64,000 bases of DNA from Pseudoneobacillus sp052180215 (GTDB taxonomy: Bacteria > Bacillota > Bacilli > Bacillales > Cytobacillaceae). The stretch covers positions 2,018,001-2,082,000 of the forward strand of contig NZ_CP197471.1 in NCBI RefSeq assembly GCF_052180215.1. Reading direction: 5' to 3'. A program made the translations under genes and the position numbers. Under the pieces are notes generated by a model. It was not told the DNA's origin, searched no databases, and saw only the letters and a list, made by a program, of their open reading frames with translations. This document shows, piece by piece, positions 42,981-52,028 of the stretch. Numbering within the stretch: position 1 is the stretch's first letter; each line of letters starts with the position of its first letter.

Positions 42981-43826
42981 TTACTTGAATCCAGTGAGAG
43001 TAATTCCTTGAATAAATTGACGCTGTACAAAGAAATAGAGAACAATGATCGGAACCGTAAACAAGGTAGAGGCGGCCATTAACATACCCCATTCCACCGT
43101 GTATTCACCGATAAAGGATCGTAATCCAACGGAAAGTGTCCACTTCTCTGGGTCATTTAAGTAAATGAGTGGTCCAAGGAAATCTCCCCATGAAGCTAAG
43201 AACGTAAATAAGGCAACCGTGTAGAGAGCTGGTCTTGATAATGGTAGGATAATCTGCCAATAGATTCGAAACTCTGAAGCACCGTCTATTTTTGCTGACT
43301 CCGTTAATTCAAATGGGATGGAGAGGAAAAATTGTCTTAGCATAAAAATATAAAAGGCTGATCCAAAAAAGTTAGGTAGGATAAGAGGCCAATACGTATC
43401 CAGCATTCCCATTTTATTAAATAATACATATAAAGGAATCATCGTCACTTGAAAGGGTAGAATCATCGTACCCATCATAAGAAAGAAAATAAAATTCCGT
43501 CCTTTAAATTTCATTCTTGCTAATGCGTAGGCAACTAATGGGGAAGCAATAAGCTGCCCAAGAATGGAAAAGAAGCAGATGAATAGGGTATTCAATGTAT
43601 AACGAACAAAGGGAATCATTTGCGTTGCGTCTACATAATTCGACCACTGGATGGTCTCCGGAACCCAGACAATAGGGATGGCGAATATTTCACTTTTTGT
43701 TTTTAAGGAAGTTAAAACGAGCCAAGCAAAGGGTCCTAAGAAAAGAAGTCCCACTAATATCAATCCTAGATGGGGAAGGAACGATTTTCTCATAACGTTT
43801 GCGACGCTTTTTCTACGTTTACTCAC
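42981..43826 (-). CDS. Carbohydrate ABC transporter permease (MalG type)
   Basis: 281 residues with six membrane helices. The EAA loop that docks the ATPase is ESAKIDGASEFRIYWQIILP (about residue 180). The C-terminus ends in GITLTGFK, the usual ending of MalG-type permeases. GTG start at 43826 overlaps the preceding stop by one base, behind GGAGGTG. It pairs with the next-upstream permease. No ATPase gene is present, so a shared MsmX-type ATPase is expected. Confidence 0.9.
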   Translation of the reverse strand: MSKRRKSVANVMRKSFLPHLGLILVGLLFLGPFAWLVLTSLKTKSEIFAIPIVWVPETIQWSNYVDATQMIPFVRYTLNTLFICFFSILGQLIASPLVAYALARMKFKGRNFIFFLMMGTMILPFQVTMIPLYVLFNKMGMLDTYWPLILPNFFGSAFYIFMLRQFFLSIPFELTESAKIDGASEFRIYWQIILPLSRPALYTVALFTFLASWGDFLGPLIYLNDPEKWTLSVGLRSFIGEYTVEWGMLMAASTLFTVPIIVLYFFVQRQFIQGITLTGFK

Positions 43827-44749
43827 TACTTTTCACCTCCGTAGTAAACCCATTTTGCAGAGGTTTTAAAGACAATAATGGTCAGAACAAGTACGATGAT
43901 AAATAGGACCCAAGCCATTGCGGAGGCATAGCCCATTTTTAAAAATGAAAAGGCGACCTGATAAAGGTAAATTGCATAGAATAGCATCGAATTTTCAGGT
44001 CCACCCACCGATTGGGAGGCTTCTGCAAATATTAAGCCTTGAGTAAAGAATTGGAATGAACCAATTAGCCCCATAATGACATGGAATAGAGTAACCGGAG
44101 AGATAGCCGGTAGGGTAATATGGCGAAACTTTTGGAAAAAGTTAGCTCCATCCATATCAGCCGCTTCATAATAGATTTTTGGTACATCTTGTAAGGCTGC
44201 CAAATACATAACAGTGGTTGTACCAGTTCCCCAAAATCCCATAATAATTATGGCTGTTTTGGTCCATTTTGGATCCATCAGCCAGCTTGGTTGTACAAGT
44301 CCAACATAACCTAGCAATTCATTGATTAATCCATATTGCGCATTAAAAAGCCACAACCATAAGAGGGACCCAGCTACTGCTGGTACTAATGTAGGTAAAA
44401 AATAAATGGTTCGATAAAGAGATTGTCCTTTTACATTCATATTGAGAATTAAAGCCATCAGCAGTGCAAAGGCTAAATGTGGAATCAAGCCAAAAATCGT
44501 AATGTAAAGAGTATTATAGAGTGATAAATAAAACTTCGTGTCTTGGAACAATTCCTTATAGTTTTCTAAACCGATCCAATTGGGAGAGGAGAAGAGGTTG
44601 TAGTCTGTTAAACTATAATAAAAGGACATGAAGATAGGATATAGTGAAAAGACGAGAAAACCGATGATCCATGGGCTTGCAAAGAGAAATCCATGGATGA
44701 TATTTCTTCGCTCTCTCTGTTTGACTCCAATTATTTTACCTTTTGCCAC
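43826..44749 (-). CDS. Carbohydrate ABC transporter permease (MalF type)
   Basis: 307 residues from the GTG at 44749, 8 nt behind AGGAGG; a GTG at 44758 overlaps that site. Six membrane helices, with the EAA motif EAADMDGANFFQKFRHITLP (about residue 205). It opens with the usual FLFASPWIIGFLVFSLYPIF first helix of this family. Together with the second permease it forms the transport channel. The sugar is unknown; the YesL linkage suggests a plant cell-wall oligosaccharide but this is only by analogy. Confidence 0.9.
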   Translation of the reverse strand: MAKGKIIGVKQRERRNIIHGFLFASPWIIGFLVFSLYPIFMSFYYSLTDYNLFSSPNWIGLENYKELFQDTKFYLSLYNTLYITIFGLIPHLAFALLMALILNMNVKGQSLYRTIYFLPTLVPAVAGSLLWLWLFNAQYGLINELLGYVGLVQPSWLMDPKWTKTAIIIMGFWGTGTTTVMYLAALQDVPKIYYEAADMDGANFFQKFRHITLPAISPVTLFHVIMGLIGSFQFFTQGLIFAEASQSVGGPENSMLFYAIYLYQVAFSFLKMGYASAMAWVLFIIVLVLTIIVFKTSAKWVYYGGEK

Positions 44750-44768
44750 ATCAAACACCTCCTAAATT

Positions 44769-44803
44769 GAAATCAAAGAGCTAGGAATCAGCTCTTTGAT
44801 TTC
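44769..44803. promoter_or_regulatory. Intercistronic hairpin between binding-protein and permease genes
   Basis: A near-perfect 14-bp inverted repeat, GAAATCAAAGAGCT / AGCTCTTTGATTTC, with a 7-nt loop and no long T-tail. Such hairpins commonly protect the upstream message or cut read-through, so that more binding protein than permease is made. Confidence 0.6.
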
Positions 44804-44812
44804 AACGGTCCT

Positions 44813-46138
44813 CTATTTTGAATTAACTTCATCCGCTAGTGGTTGAATCGCTTCTTTTACATTATCCATTGCTTCTTGAGCCGAGATCGTTCCTTTTAGA
44901 GCTTTTTCCGTTTGTTCGGTTAGAGCTTGTAGATATTGATTAATGTAAACACTATTTGGGAACCCTTGTAGATTTTCACTTTTCGCTGCTTCATAGAATT
45001 CCCACATTGGTTCTGTTTTTTTATTTTCCGTAATTCTTGGGTCATCTAATGCTTCAATAACTGTTGGAATCGTAAAGGCATCAATGGAGAATTCAATTTG
45101 AGAATCCTTGCCTAATAAGTATTTCATAAAGGTCCAAGCTGCCTCTTTATTTTTTGCATTTTTAGGAATAAATACGCCACGAGGGCCAATCATTCCAGAG
45201 CCCTTTAAATCAGGACGATCTGCTGGATATGGGAATGGAGCAACACCGATAGGACCATCAGCACCTCTGTATTCTTTAAAGTCATATTCCCAACCAATCA
45301 TCATCGCCAGTTTTCCTGTTAATAATGGATCTTGCTCCGTATTGGCTGTACCTAAACCAGAGCGGAATCGACTAATTTGGTCAATTCCAAATTCATCATA
45401 AAATTTGCGTTCATATTCAATCGCTCTAACATTTTCACTTCGGTTTGGAGTCACTACGCCTTTATCAGAGTCGTAAAAAGAGCCACCAAAAACGACTGGC
45501 CAAAATACGTTATCAAGCCAAGGATAATCAGGAATAAATCCGATTTGTGTGATGGTATCACCGTCACGTTTCGTTAATTGTTGTGCGTAGGAAAATAGTT
45601 CTTCCATGGTTTCAGGAGGAGCCGTAATACCAGCTTCTTCAAACACTTTTTTGTTATACATTAATTTTGAAGCCATACTCATGGTGAAAGGAAGGCCGTA
45701 GGTTTGGTCATTAATCACCATTCTTTCAAGAGCAGCAGGGATAAACATATTTTTATCAAAATGATCCTTCTTAAAATAATCCTCTAATGGCTCAATGGCT
45801 CCAGCATCTGCCCATGGACCAATATTGTTCCAATAGGTTAATGCAATATCAGGGGGATTTCCACCAGAAATAGCCGTTAATTGTTTCGTTGCATCCTGAT
45901 TTCCAAGGACTTTTACAAAAATTTCATCCTGGCTCTTATTAAAAGCTTCTACGCGAGCTTTAATGGGACCAGCATCACGATCACTCCACACATGCCAAAA
46001 CGTAATTTCAACCTTATCTTTTTTGGAGGAAGAATCTTTAGACTTACCAGAGTCTGATGGAGAGGAATTACAGGCTGCTAAACTAAACAAAAGGACCAGG
46101 GAAAGAAACATCATACTAAATTTGTTAAGCGTTTTCAT
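44813..46138 (-). CDS. Extracellular sugar-binding lipoprotein of an ABC transporter
   Basis: 441 residues. The signal peptide ends with LAAC (Cys 23), then a Ser/Lys/Asp-rich linker and a family 1 solute-binding fold. Typical segments are VEITFWHVWSDRDAGPIKAR, ISGGNPPDIALTYW and MMIGWEYDF. ATG at 46138 behind GGGGGGC. First gene of the four-gene operon. It captures the sugar outside the membrane for the two permeases. No regulator gene or two-component system is adjacent, unlike many such operons. Confidence 0.88.
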   Translation of the reverse strand: MKTLNKFSMMFLSLVLLFSLAACNSSPSDSGKSKDSSSKKDKVEITFWHVWSDRDAGPIKARVEAFNKSQDEIFVKVLGNQDATKQLTAISGGNPPDIALTYWNNIGPWADAGAIEPLEDYFKKDHFDKNMFIPAALERMVINDQTYGLPFTMSMASKLMYNKKVFEEAGITAPPETMEELFSYAQQLTKRDGDTITQIGFIPDYPWLDNVFWPVVFGGSFYDSDKGVVTPNRSENVRAIEYERKFYDEFGIDQISRFRSGLGTANTEQDPLLTGKLAMMIGWEYDFKEYRGADGPIGVAPFPYPADRPDLKGSGMIGPRGVFIPKNAKNKEAAWTFMKYLLGKDSQIEFSIDAFTIPTVIEALDDPRITENKKTEPMWEFYEAAKSENLQGFPNSVYINQYLQALTEQTEKALKGTISAQEAMDNVKEAIQPLADEVNSK

Positions 46139-46570
46139 TTTAAGCCCCCCTCAAAATTTTGTTGTCACTACTGTAAATGTTTATCCTTGAAACCGGAATA
46201 ACGATAGAACAGTATTGTAGTACGAAAATATTCTGAATAGTGAATATAAATACCAAAATAAAATAAAAAAAAGAAATATTTTTCCGTAATAAAGGTAAAA
46301 GATCCTGTACAGTCGCTTTATTGTTGGAGATAAAGAAGCGAGACAAGTTGAAAGGTTGTACACAAAGAAAAGACAACTACTTAAGTAATAGAAGTGAGGG
46401 TTATGTTTTTATTGAACTAATATTTTTTATGCGAGGTGCTACTCTTCTCACGCTAAAAATCCATAGTCTTGTCTTTTGTTGGAACCAGGTACCAATAATA
46501 TAGACGATTTTTTTGAAAAAATATAAAGTGTTAGAAACCGTTGCCACGTAAGGGTTTTCGCTATTTATAT
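46139..46570. other. Divergent intergenic region
   Basis: Contains the promoter side of the sugar ABC operon (minus strand) and the upstream part of des. No convincing gene: a 60-codon frame at 46321 has no ribosome binding site. TTGAAAGG and TTGACA-like boxes occur, but I could not assign a promoter for the ABC operon. Confidence 0.3.
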
Positions 46571-46636
46571 ATGACATTTATCATATACCTTTATTGACAT
46601 TTATGACTTATAAAAATGACACCAGAAATTTATACT
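46571..46636 (+). promoter_or_regulatory. Candidate DesR-activated promoter of des
   Basis: Two copies of TGACATTTAT (in ATGACATTTATCAT at 46571-46584 and TTGACATTTATGAC at 46594-46607) are 23 bp apart, close to two helix turns. They sit just upstream of a weak -35 (TTATAA, 46608-46613) and, after 17 bp, -10 TATACT (46631-46636). Placement is as expected for tandem activator sites. Confidence 0.5.
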
Positions 46637-46684
46637 AAGACCAACCAATAAGAAATGATTCATTAGAGTCTCAGGAGGTTAATG

Positions 46685-47758
46685 ATGTCAAACACGCAAA
46701 ATCAAATCAGAGAACTCAAGAAAAATGTGTCTCCTTTTGAAAAAACTGATACTAGAGCAAGTGTGATACAAATTCTTAATACCATTTTACCGTTTTTTGT
46801 GCTATGGTTTCTTGCCTATAAAAGCTTATCTGTTTCCTTGTTTTTAACAATCCCAATCTTGATTGTGGCATCAGGCTTATTAGTAAGAATTTTTATCATT
46901 TTTCACGATTGTTGCCATTCATCCTTTTTTAAAAACAGTAAAGCAAACGATATTTTAGGCACCATCACTGGGATTTTAACGGTAGTTCCGTATAGACAAT
47001 GGAAACATTCTCATTCTGTTCATCATGCGACAAGCAGTAATCTTGATAAAAGAGGGACAGGAGATATGTGGCTGTTAACAGTGGATGAATATGTAGCAGC
47101 ACCGTTATGGAAAAAGGTCTATTATCGCATTTATCGAAACCCGGTTGTTATGTTTGGCATCGGTCCAATAGCCGTATTCCTTCTTCAATATCGATTTAAC
47201 CGTAAAGGGGCTAAACGTAAAGAGCGAGTAAATACGTATATCACCAATTTCTTTATTGTCCTTATATCCGCCATCATGTGCTATTCAATTGGCTGGCAAA
47301 GCTTTCTCATCATTCAAGGTTCCGTTTTCTTCCTTTCAGGTGTGATGGGGATATGGTTATTCTACGTTCAGCACCAATTTGAAGATTCCTATTTTGAACA
47401 TGAAGAAGAGTGGAGCTATGTTCAAGCTGCTGTGGAAGGAAGCTCGTTTTACAAACTTCCGAAAGTATTACAATGGATTACCGGAAGCATAGGCTATCAC
47501 CATGTTCATCATTTAGCACCTAGAGTACCAAATTATAATTTAGAAAAAGCGCACAATGAAACGCTGCCTCTTCAAAAGGCAACAACCATTACACTTAAGA
47601 CAAGTCTCAAATCATTAAAATTCAAAGTTTGGGATGAAAAAACGAAGACATTTTTAAGTTTTAAGGAAATGAAACGCTCCCTTAAACAGGAAGATGCACG
47701 AGTAAGTCCTGTTAAAATGAACTTAAAAGCTGCTAAAAATCCGAAGCTTGCAGAATAA
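46685..47758 (+). CDS. des: Acyl-lipid delta-5-type fatty acid desaturase
   Basis: 357 residues from the second ATG (46685), 5 nt after AGGAGG. Four membrane helices and the three His boxes of membrane desaturases: HDCCH, HSVHH (WKHSHSVHHATS) and HHVHH (YHHVHHLAP) near residue 275. It introduces a double bond into membrane phospholipid acyl chains on cold shock. The two following genes encode the matching thermosensor system, as in B. subtilis des-desK-desR. Confidence 0.92.
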   Translation: MSNTQNQIRELKKNVSPFEKTDTRASVIQILNTILPFFVLWFLAYKSLSVSLFLTIPILIVASGLLVRIFIIFHDCCHSSFFKNSKANDILGTITGILTVVPYRQWKHSHSVHHATSSNLDKRGTGDMWLLTVDEYVAAPLWKKVYYRIYRNPVVMFGIGPIAVFLLQYRFNRKGAKRKERVNTYITNFFIVLISAIMCYSIGWQSFLIIQGSVFFLSGVMGIWLFYVQHQFEDSYFEHEEEWSYVQAAVEGSSFYKLPKVLQWITGSIGYHHVHHLAPRVPNYNLEKAHNETLPLQKATTITLKTSLKSLKFKVWDEKTKTFLSFKEMKRSLKQEDARVSPVKMNLKAAKNPKLAE

Positions 47759-47800
47759 AACTTGGTTAGATATGATTAGTAAAAAAAGGGGTGGAAAAAA

Positions 47801-48928
47801 ATGCAAAAGTGGAGTCAGTTTTTTCGTAAGAATACGGGATTAAGCCCATATGTATGGGTCGTATTCTACATCCTCCCTTTTTATTTCTTCCATTCCTCTA
47901 CAACGTACGAGACGGCATTTGGAATTGCGATGATCATACTTTTCTTTATTTGTTATGTGCTATCCTTTGTTTCTAAAGGATGGCTTGTTTATTTTTGGAC
48001 TAGTATTCAAATTGTCGTCTCTACCGTAATGAGTATCCAGTTCGCTTATATTTATTTCTCACTCTTCCTAGCCTTTTTTATTGGAAATCTTAAAAACCGA
48101 ATCGCCTTTATTATCCTTTATCTCATCCTATTAATCTCGACCTTTTCAACCGTGAATTACGGTCTTTTCATGGATAATAATGTCCTTTTCACCCAATTAC
48201 CGTTTGTATTTCTTAGCTTACTTGCCGTAGTCCTTCTTCCTGTTAGTACATTTAATAAAAATAAGGAAGAGCTGCTGCAAGGAAAGCTGGAAGATGCAAA
48301 CAAACGAATAAATGAGCTTGTGAAGTTGGAGGAAAGACAAAGAATTGCCAGAGATCTTCACGATACACTTGGTCAAAAGCTTTCCCTTATCGGCTTAAAA
48401 AGCGATTTGGCAAGTAGGCTGATCGCAAAGGATCCTTCACGAGCAAAAGAGGAAATTCAAGATGTTCAAAAAACAGCTAGAATCGCCTTAAAGGAAGTTC
48501 GTGAAATGGTCACGAAAATGCGCGGAACGAAGCTGGAAGATGAGATATTTCGTGTGAAACAAATTTTAAAGGCAGCAGATATTGAATTCATAACAAATTA
48601 TGTTTCTAAGCCCGCAAATCTTACACTCATGGTCGAAAATGTGATAAGTATGTGTGTGAAAGAAGCTGTCACAAATGTGGTAAAACATAGTTCGGCCACC
48701 ACCTGTTCCTTGAATATTCATCCAACTGAAACGGAAGTTGTGGTAGAAATTGAAGATAATGGTGTAGGCATACAGAATCTTAACCATATGTTTAATGGAA
48801 ATGGTCTAAAAGGGATGCAAGAACGATTAGAGTTTGTGAACGGAAGTCTCGATACTCAAAGTAATCAGGGTACAAAATTGGTGATTAAAGTACCAATATC
48901 GCATAAGCAAGTCGATGAGGGGGTGTAG
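47801..48928 (+). CDS. desK: Membrane thermosensor histidine kinase DesK
   Basis: 375 residues. About five membrane helices (residues 15-150) are followed by a two-helix coiled coil and the HisKA_3 domain with the phosphoacceptor His187 in ERQRIARDLHDTLGQKLSLI. The ATPase domain has the N box (KEAVTNVVKHS) and G1 (DNGVGI). His187 nearly equals the B. subtilis DesK position (188). It reads membrane thickness and order and controls DesR. Spaced 42 bp behind des, with no terminator. Confidence 0.93.
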   Translation: MQKWSQFFRKNTGLSPYVWVVFYILPFYFFHSSTTYETAFGIAMIILFFICYVLSFVSKGWLVYFWTSIQIVVSTVMSIQFAYIYFSLFLAFFIGNLKNRIAFIILYLILLISTFSTVNYGLFMDNNVLFTQLPFVFLSLLAVVLLPVSTFNKNKEELLQGKLEDANKRINELVKLEERQRIARDLHDTLGQKLSLIGLKSDLASRLIAKDPSRAKEEIQDVQKTARIALKEVREMVTKMRGTKLEDEIFRVKQILKAADIEFITNYVSKPANLTLMVENVISMCVKEAVTNVVKHSSATTCSLNIHPTETEVVVEIEDNGVGIQNLNHMFNGNGLKGMQERLEFVNGSLDTQSNQGTKLVIKVPISHKQVDEGV

Positions 48929-48930
48929 AT

Positions 48931-49530
48931 TTGATTCGGATTGTAATTGCCGAAGATCAAAAAATGCTGCTTGGTGCATTGGGGGCATTAATTGATCTAG
49001 AAGAAGACATGATGGTGGTCGGAAAAGCAAATAATGGGGATGAAGCAATCGAACAAGTTCAACTGCACAAACCCGACATTTGTATCATGGATATTGAAAT
49101 GCCAGGAAAAAGTGGCCTGGATGCTGCGGAGCAGCTAAAAAAATCGTCTTGCAAAGTGATTATTCTTACCACGTTTGCGCGGGCTGGTTATTTTGAAAGG
49201 GCAGTCAAGGCAGGGGTAGATGGTTATTTATTAAAGGACAGTCCAAGTGAAGAGCTTGCGAGCTCGATCAGAAGTGTGATGGCTGGGAGAAAAATTTACG
49301 CCTCAGAACTTGTAGATGAAGCATACAATGAAGAAAATCCTTTAACCGAACGTGAAAATGAAGTTCTGTTATTAATGGCGGATGGGAAAAATACAAAAGA
49401 AATCGCTTCCCAATTAACGCTTACGACCGGTACGGTCCGCAATTATATCTCTGTTATTTTAGATAAGTTGGAAGTCACAAACCGGATCGAAGCGATTAAA
49501 AGATTTAGAGAGAAGGGCTGGTTTAAATAA
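48931..49530 (+). CDS. desR: Response regulator DesR
   Basis: 199 residues. The receiver domain has phosphoacceptor Asp54 (CIMDIEMPG), identical in number to B. subtilis DesR, and a LuxR-type helix-turn-helix at about 135-195 (LTERENEVLLLMADGKNTKE). TTG start 2 bp after the desK stop, so the pair is coupled. Phosphorylated DesR activates des through the tandem sites upstream of it. Confidence 0.93.
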   Translation: MIRIVIAEDQKMLLGALGALIDLEEDMMVVGKANNGDEAIEQVQLHKPDICIMDIEMPGKSGLDAAEQLKKSSCKVIILTTFARAGYFERAVKAGVDGYLLKDSPSEELASSIRSVMAGRKIYASELVDEAYNEENPLTERENEVLLLMADGKNTKEIASQLTLTTGTVRNYISVILDKLEVTNRIEAIKRFREKGWFK

Positions 49531-49662
49531 TATCAAACCAGGGTCTAGTATTTATTCTACTACTTTTTAAAAGATTGATATGAATATGGCAAAAAAAGCT
49601 AGAATATATAGTGCCAACCGTTTCGGTTTTAATGTAAAAAAAGTAAAATAATCATACCACTT

Positions 49663-49698
49663 GAAGCCCAATTTTCATATAAATTGGGCTTCATTTAT
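49663..49698 (+). terminator. Terminator of the des operon
   Basis: GAAGCCCAATTT / AAATTGGGCTTC perfect 12-bp stem followed by ATTTATT. Confidence 0.75.
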
Positions 49699-49885
49699 TG
49701 GGTGGATAAGGGTTTCAATGATTTTAACGAGTCAATTAGCAATGAGATTAGCATTTCTATTAGCAAGATTCTGCTGCTCAGCAGACACCTTGCGAAAAGT
49801 GTACTAATATGCTTGATAAATGAGTATACAAATGATGGGACCAATTTATATACGGTGGACGATAAGATACAGAAGAGGTGGTAAA

Positions 49886-50311
49886 TTGATAAAAATTTTA
49901 ATAGGAATAACGTCACTAATATTTATATTTATTGGTATGTTACACGTTTATTGGGCATTTGGTGGAAGTTGGGGAGTGAATTCGGCTCTTCCAACTAAAG
50001 ATGACAATAAATTACCAGTTTTACGACCAAGAATGTTTGGTACACTCTTTATCGGATTACTTTGCTTTTTTGCTTCTGTACTTCTATTAGTTCAAATCAA
50101 TTTGTTCTCATTCATCGAATCCTCTCCTTTTTCAAAATGGCTTTGTATGGCTGGGGGTGTTGTTTTCTTGTTACGTGCTATCGGCGAAGGGAAATATGTA
50201 GGTTTTTTCAAGAAAATCAAACATACTAAATTTGCAAAACAAGATACTGCCTTCTATTCTCCTCTTTGTGTATGGATTAGTCTCATTTTTTTGTTAGCAT
50301 CGTTTATATGA
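49886..50311 (+). CDS. DUF3995 membrane protein
   Basis: 141 residues from the TTG at 49886, with AGAGGTGG upstream; a longer in-frame ATG at 49820 has no site. Four membrane helices. The DUF3995 pattern is seen in GMLHVYWAFGGSWG near the N-terminus and in the Pro-rich loop LPTKDDNKLPVLRPRMFGTL. Function unknown. Monocistronic, ended by a terminator at 50410. Confidence 0.75.
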   Translation: MIKILIGITSLIFIFIGMLHVYWAFGGSWGVNSALPTKDDNKLPVLRPRMFGTLFIGLLCFFASVLLLVQINLFSFIESSPFSKWLCMAGGVVFLLRAIGEGKYVGFFKKIKHTKFAKQDTAFYSPLCVWISLIFLLASFI

Positions 50312-50409
50312 GATCTCTTGTTCTTTACTTTTTGCAATTACTTGACCTACGTATATTAACTTTGTGAAACAATGTGCTTAAAGTAGCTTTACTTAAATAA
50401 GGAATAATT

Positions 50410-50455
50410 AAAAGAGCCTCATAAACACAGTTCTTGTGTAAATGAGGCTTTTTTA
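50410..50455 (+). terminator. Terminator after the DUF3995 gene
   Basis: AAAGAGCCTCAT / ATGAGGCTTTTTT hairpin. Confidence 0.75.
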
Positions 50456-50811
50456 TATACATAGAACAAATTAACTCTTAGATTGTCAGGAACAGTTTGG
50501 CTTCTTCATTTGACGAGGGAATTAGCGGGGAAATTGAAAAATATGAATAAATCGTGACAGGAATTGTGACAAAATAGGGACACAATCGCCAAGGTCATTC
50601 TCAGTATAATGTTATATACCTTATAATTCGGTTATGTACAAAACAATATAATCACGGTGGAAATAATTAGAAGTGTGGAGTAGGGATGTCACTAATAACC
50701 AGCATATTCACTATCTACAACATTTACTCAATCAGAATCAACAAATAAATGAAGCCTAGTGCTAATAATTCAAACTAATAAAGTAAAAAGAGAGAGTAGG
50801 GCAAAATCTTT
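50456..50811. other. Intergenic region before the small stress-type gene
   Basis: No gene recognised. GGTCATTCTCAGTATAATG near 50595 weakly resembles a Fur site overlapping a -10, but it is far from the next start. AT-rich otherwise. Confidence 0.25.
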
Positions 50812-50946
50812 ATGTATAAGTACACAATTAATGTTCATCATGAAGGGAAAATTTATCAAACCAATGTTATTGTTCAGAAAGATCAAACAGAAGAAGAAGT
50901 GTACCGCATTGCAAAAGAGCAAGTGTTGAAGCAATGGTCAAATTGA
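50812..50946 (+). CDS. BA3454-like small stress response protein
   Basis: 44 residues: MYKYTINVHHEGKIYQTNVI, then VQKDQTEEEVYRIAKEQVLK and QWSN. The two N-terminal strands, the QTNVIV turn and the terminal KEQVxKQW helix are the pattern of the BA3454 family of small stress proteins in the Bacillus cereus group. ATG with AGTAGGGC upstream at wide spacing. The FbpB-like gene follows 60 bp later. Biochemical role unknown. Confidence 0.6.
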   Translation: MYKYTINVHHEGKIYQTNVIVQKDQTEEEVYRIAKEQVLKQWSN

Positions 50947-51006
50947 TTTCCGACACAATAAACAGGAAAAAGAGTTTTTTTGAAATAGAAAGGTAGGAAT
51001 ATCATT

Positions 51007-51141
51007 ATGAGAAAACGTAAACTTAATTTTAAAGAATTAATCTTGCAAAATAAGCAAGAAATAGTTAGTGATTCAAAAGCAATTGAAAGAATTGAAATTA
51101 AGATTGATAATAAGCATTTTAAAAAGTTACAAGTATCATAA
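51007..51141 (+). CDS. FbpB-like small basic protein
   Basis: 44 residues: MRKRKLNFKELILQNKQEIV, then SDSKAIERIEIKIDNKHFKK and LQVS. The start MRKxKxxFxELxxxNKxEI followed by AIERIExKID is the FbpB family pattern. In B. subtilis FbpB is a Fur-controlled helper of the FsrA iron-sparing RNA. No convincing Fur box is seen directly upstream here, so that regulation is not shown. AGGTAGGA is the ribosome binding site. A strong terminator follows. Confidence 0.65.
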   Translation: MRKRKLNFKELILQNKQEIVSDSKAIERIEIKIDNKHFKKLQVS

Positions 51142-51160
51142 AAAAGCAATTCATTCAAAC

Positions 51161-51209
51161 TGCACCACCAATTTTAGACATGATCTAAAATTTGGAGGTG
51201 CTTTTTTGG
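51161..51209 (+). terminator. Strong terminator after the FbpB-like gene
   Basis: GCACCACCAATTTTAGA pairs with TCTAAAATTTGGAGGTGC (one bulge), then TTTTTT. Confidence 0.85.
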
Positions 51210-51240
51210 GGTTAAAGGTGCACCAAAAACAGCTCGCGTC

Positions 51241-51310
51241 GGACGGATAGATAGGTTCCTTGGTCCGTTCTGCATTGAAGTGGTATCCGTCCCCTTGGTC
51301 CTCTTTTTTT
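51241..51310 (+). repeat. Second hairpin with T-tail and internal repeat
   Basis: GGACGGATA (51241-51249) pairs with TATCCGTCC (51284-51292), and seven T follow at 51304-51310. Its loop contains TTGGTCCGTTCTGCATTGAA, of which a near copy (TTGGACCGTTTTGCATTGGC) lies at about 51522-51541. Confidence 0.45.
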
Positions 51311-51851
51311 ATAATTCATTTCCCAGGTAAGCGCAATTTTCTTATTAAAATGACAATTGTTAGTTTAAATATATGTTCAGAATCTCTTAATTTGATGAAA
51401 TTTAACAGTAAATGTCGAAAATGTATTGACTAGATTTCCTAATATTCATCTGAATTAATTTTAAAGAAGCGATGAACTAATTTCATTCCAACTTTGGGAT
51501 TCTATAATTATCGGGGCTTTGGACCGTTTTGCATTGGCGCTATTTACTCTTTCCCTTTACCCTAAGCGCTTTCTTGTTGACAAGTTTTAAAATATGGCCT
51601 ATCCTATATTCATCATAAAAATTGGTAGATGTTTATTTATGCCTTTTTAAATAATTAGGATTTTAGCATTCTTTTAATATATCATATTGACTGGATGAAA
51701 AAGTTTCTAATAAAAAAGGAAAAGTAAATGTAAATCGATTCATTCAAAAATAATGAATACATATGTCCTTTTTAGAATAAAGCTAAAATATAAAGTGAAA
51801 ATGTCCAATAAATAGGTAGCTCTTCAAAAAACTTCGCTGAAGTTAGTTGAA
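51311..51851. other. Long AT-rich region without a gene
   Basis: 541 bp before the terminator at 51852. Apart from the short repeat at 51522-51541 I found no ORF with a start site, no tRNA and no riboswitch signature. It could hold the promoter of an RNA ended by the next hairpin. Confidence 0.3.
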
Positions 51852-51923
51852 AAGAAGCCGACAATTTTTAATTATTCAATGATTTTAAATGATCATTGAA
51901 TGATTGGAGTTGTCGGCTTTTTT
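51852..51923 (+). terminator. Long hairpin terminator upstream of dabB
   Basis: AAGCCGACAA / TTGTCGGCTT closes an inner stem ATTCAATGAT / ATCATTGAAT, followed by TTTTTT. No gene precedes it within 700 bp, so it ends an unseen transcript or lies in the dabBA leader. Confidence 0.65.
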
Positions 51924-52028
51924 ATTTGGAAAAATAGCATTTTACTATCTAGTAATTGTAAGAAATCAATATGTGTGAAGTACTCTTCATTAAAAAGGTT
52001 ATGGTGCATTAACACCTAAAAGGGAGTA

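Noticed and set aside
46321..46503. 60-codon plus-strand frame before des
   Set aside because: No ribosome binding site, composition not protein-like, lies in the divergent regulatory region.
50590..50612. Fur box upstream of the small BA3454-like and FbpB-like genes
   Set aside because: Only a weak match and about 200 bp from the nearest start; not enough to claim iron control.
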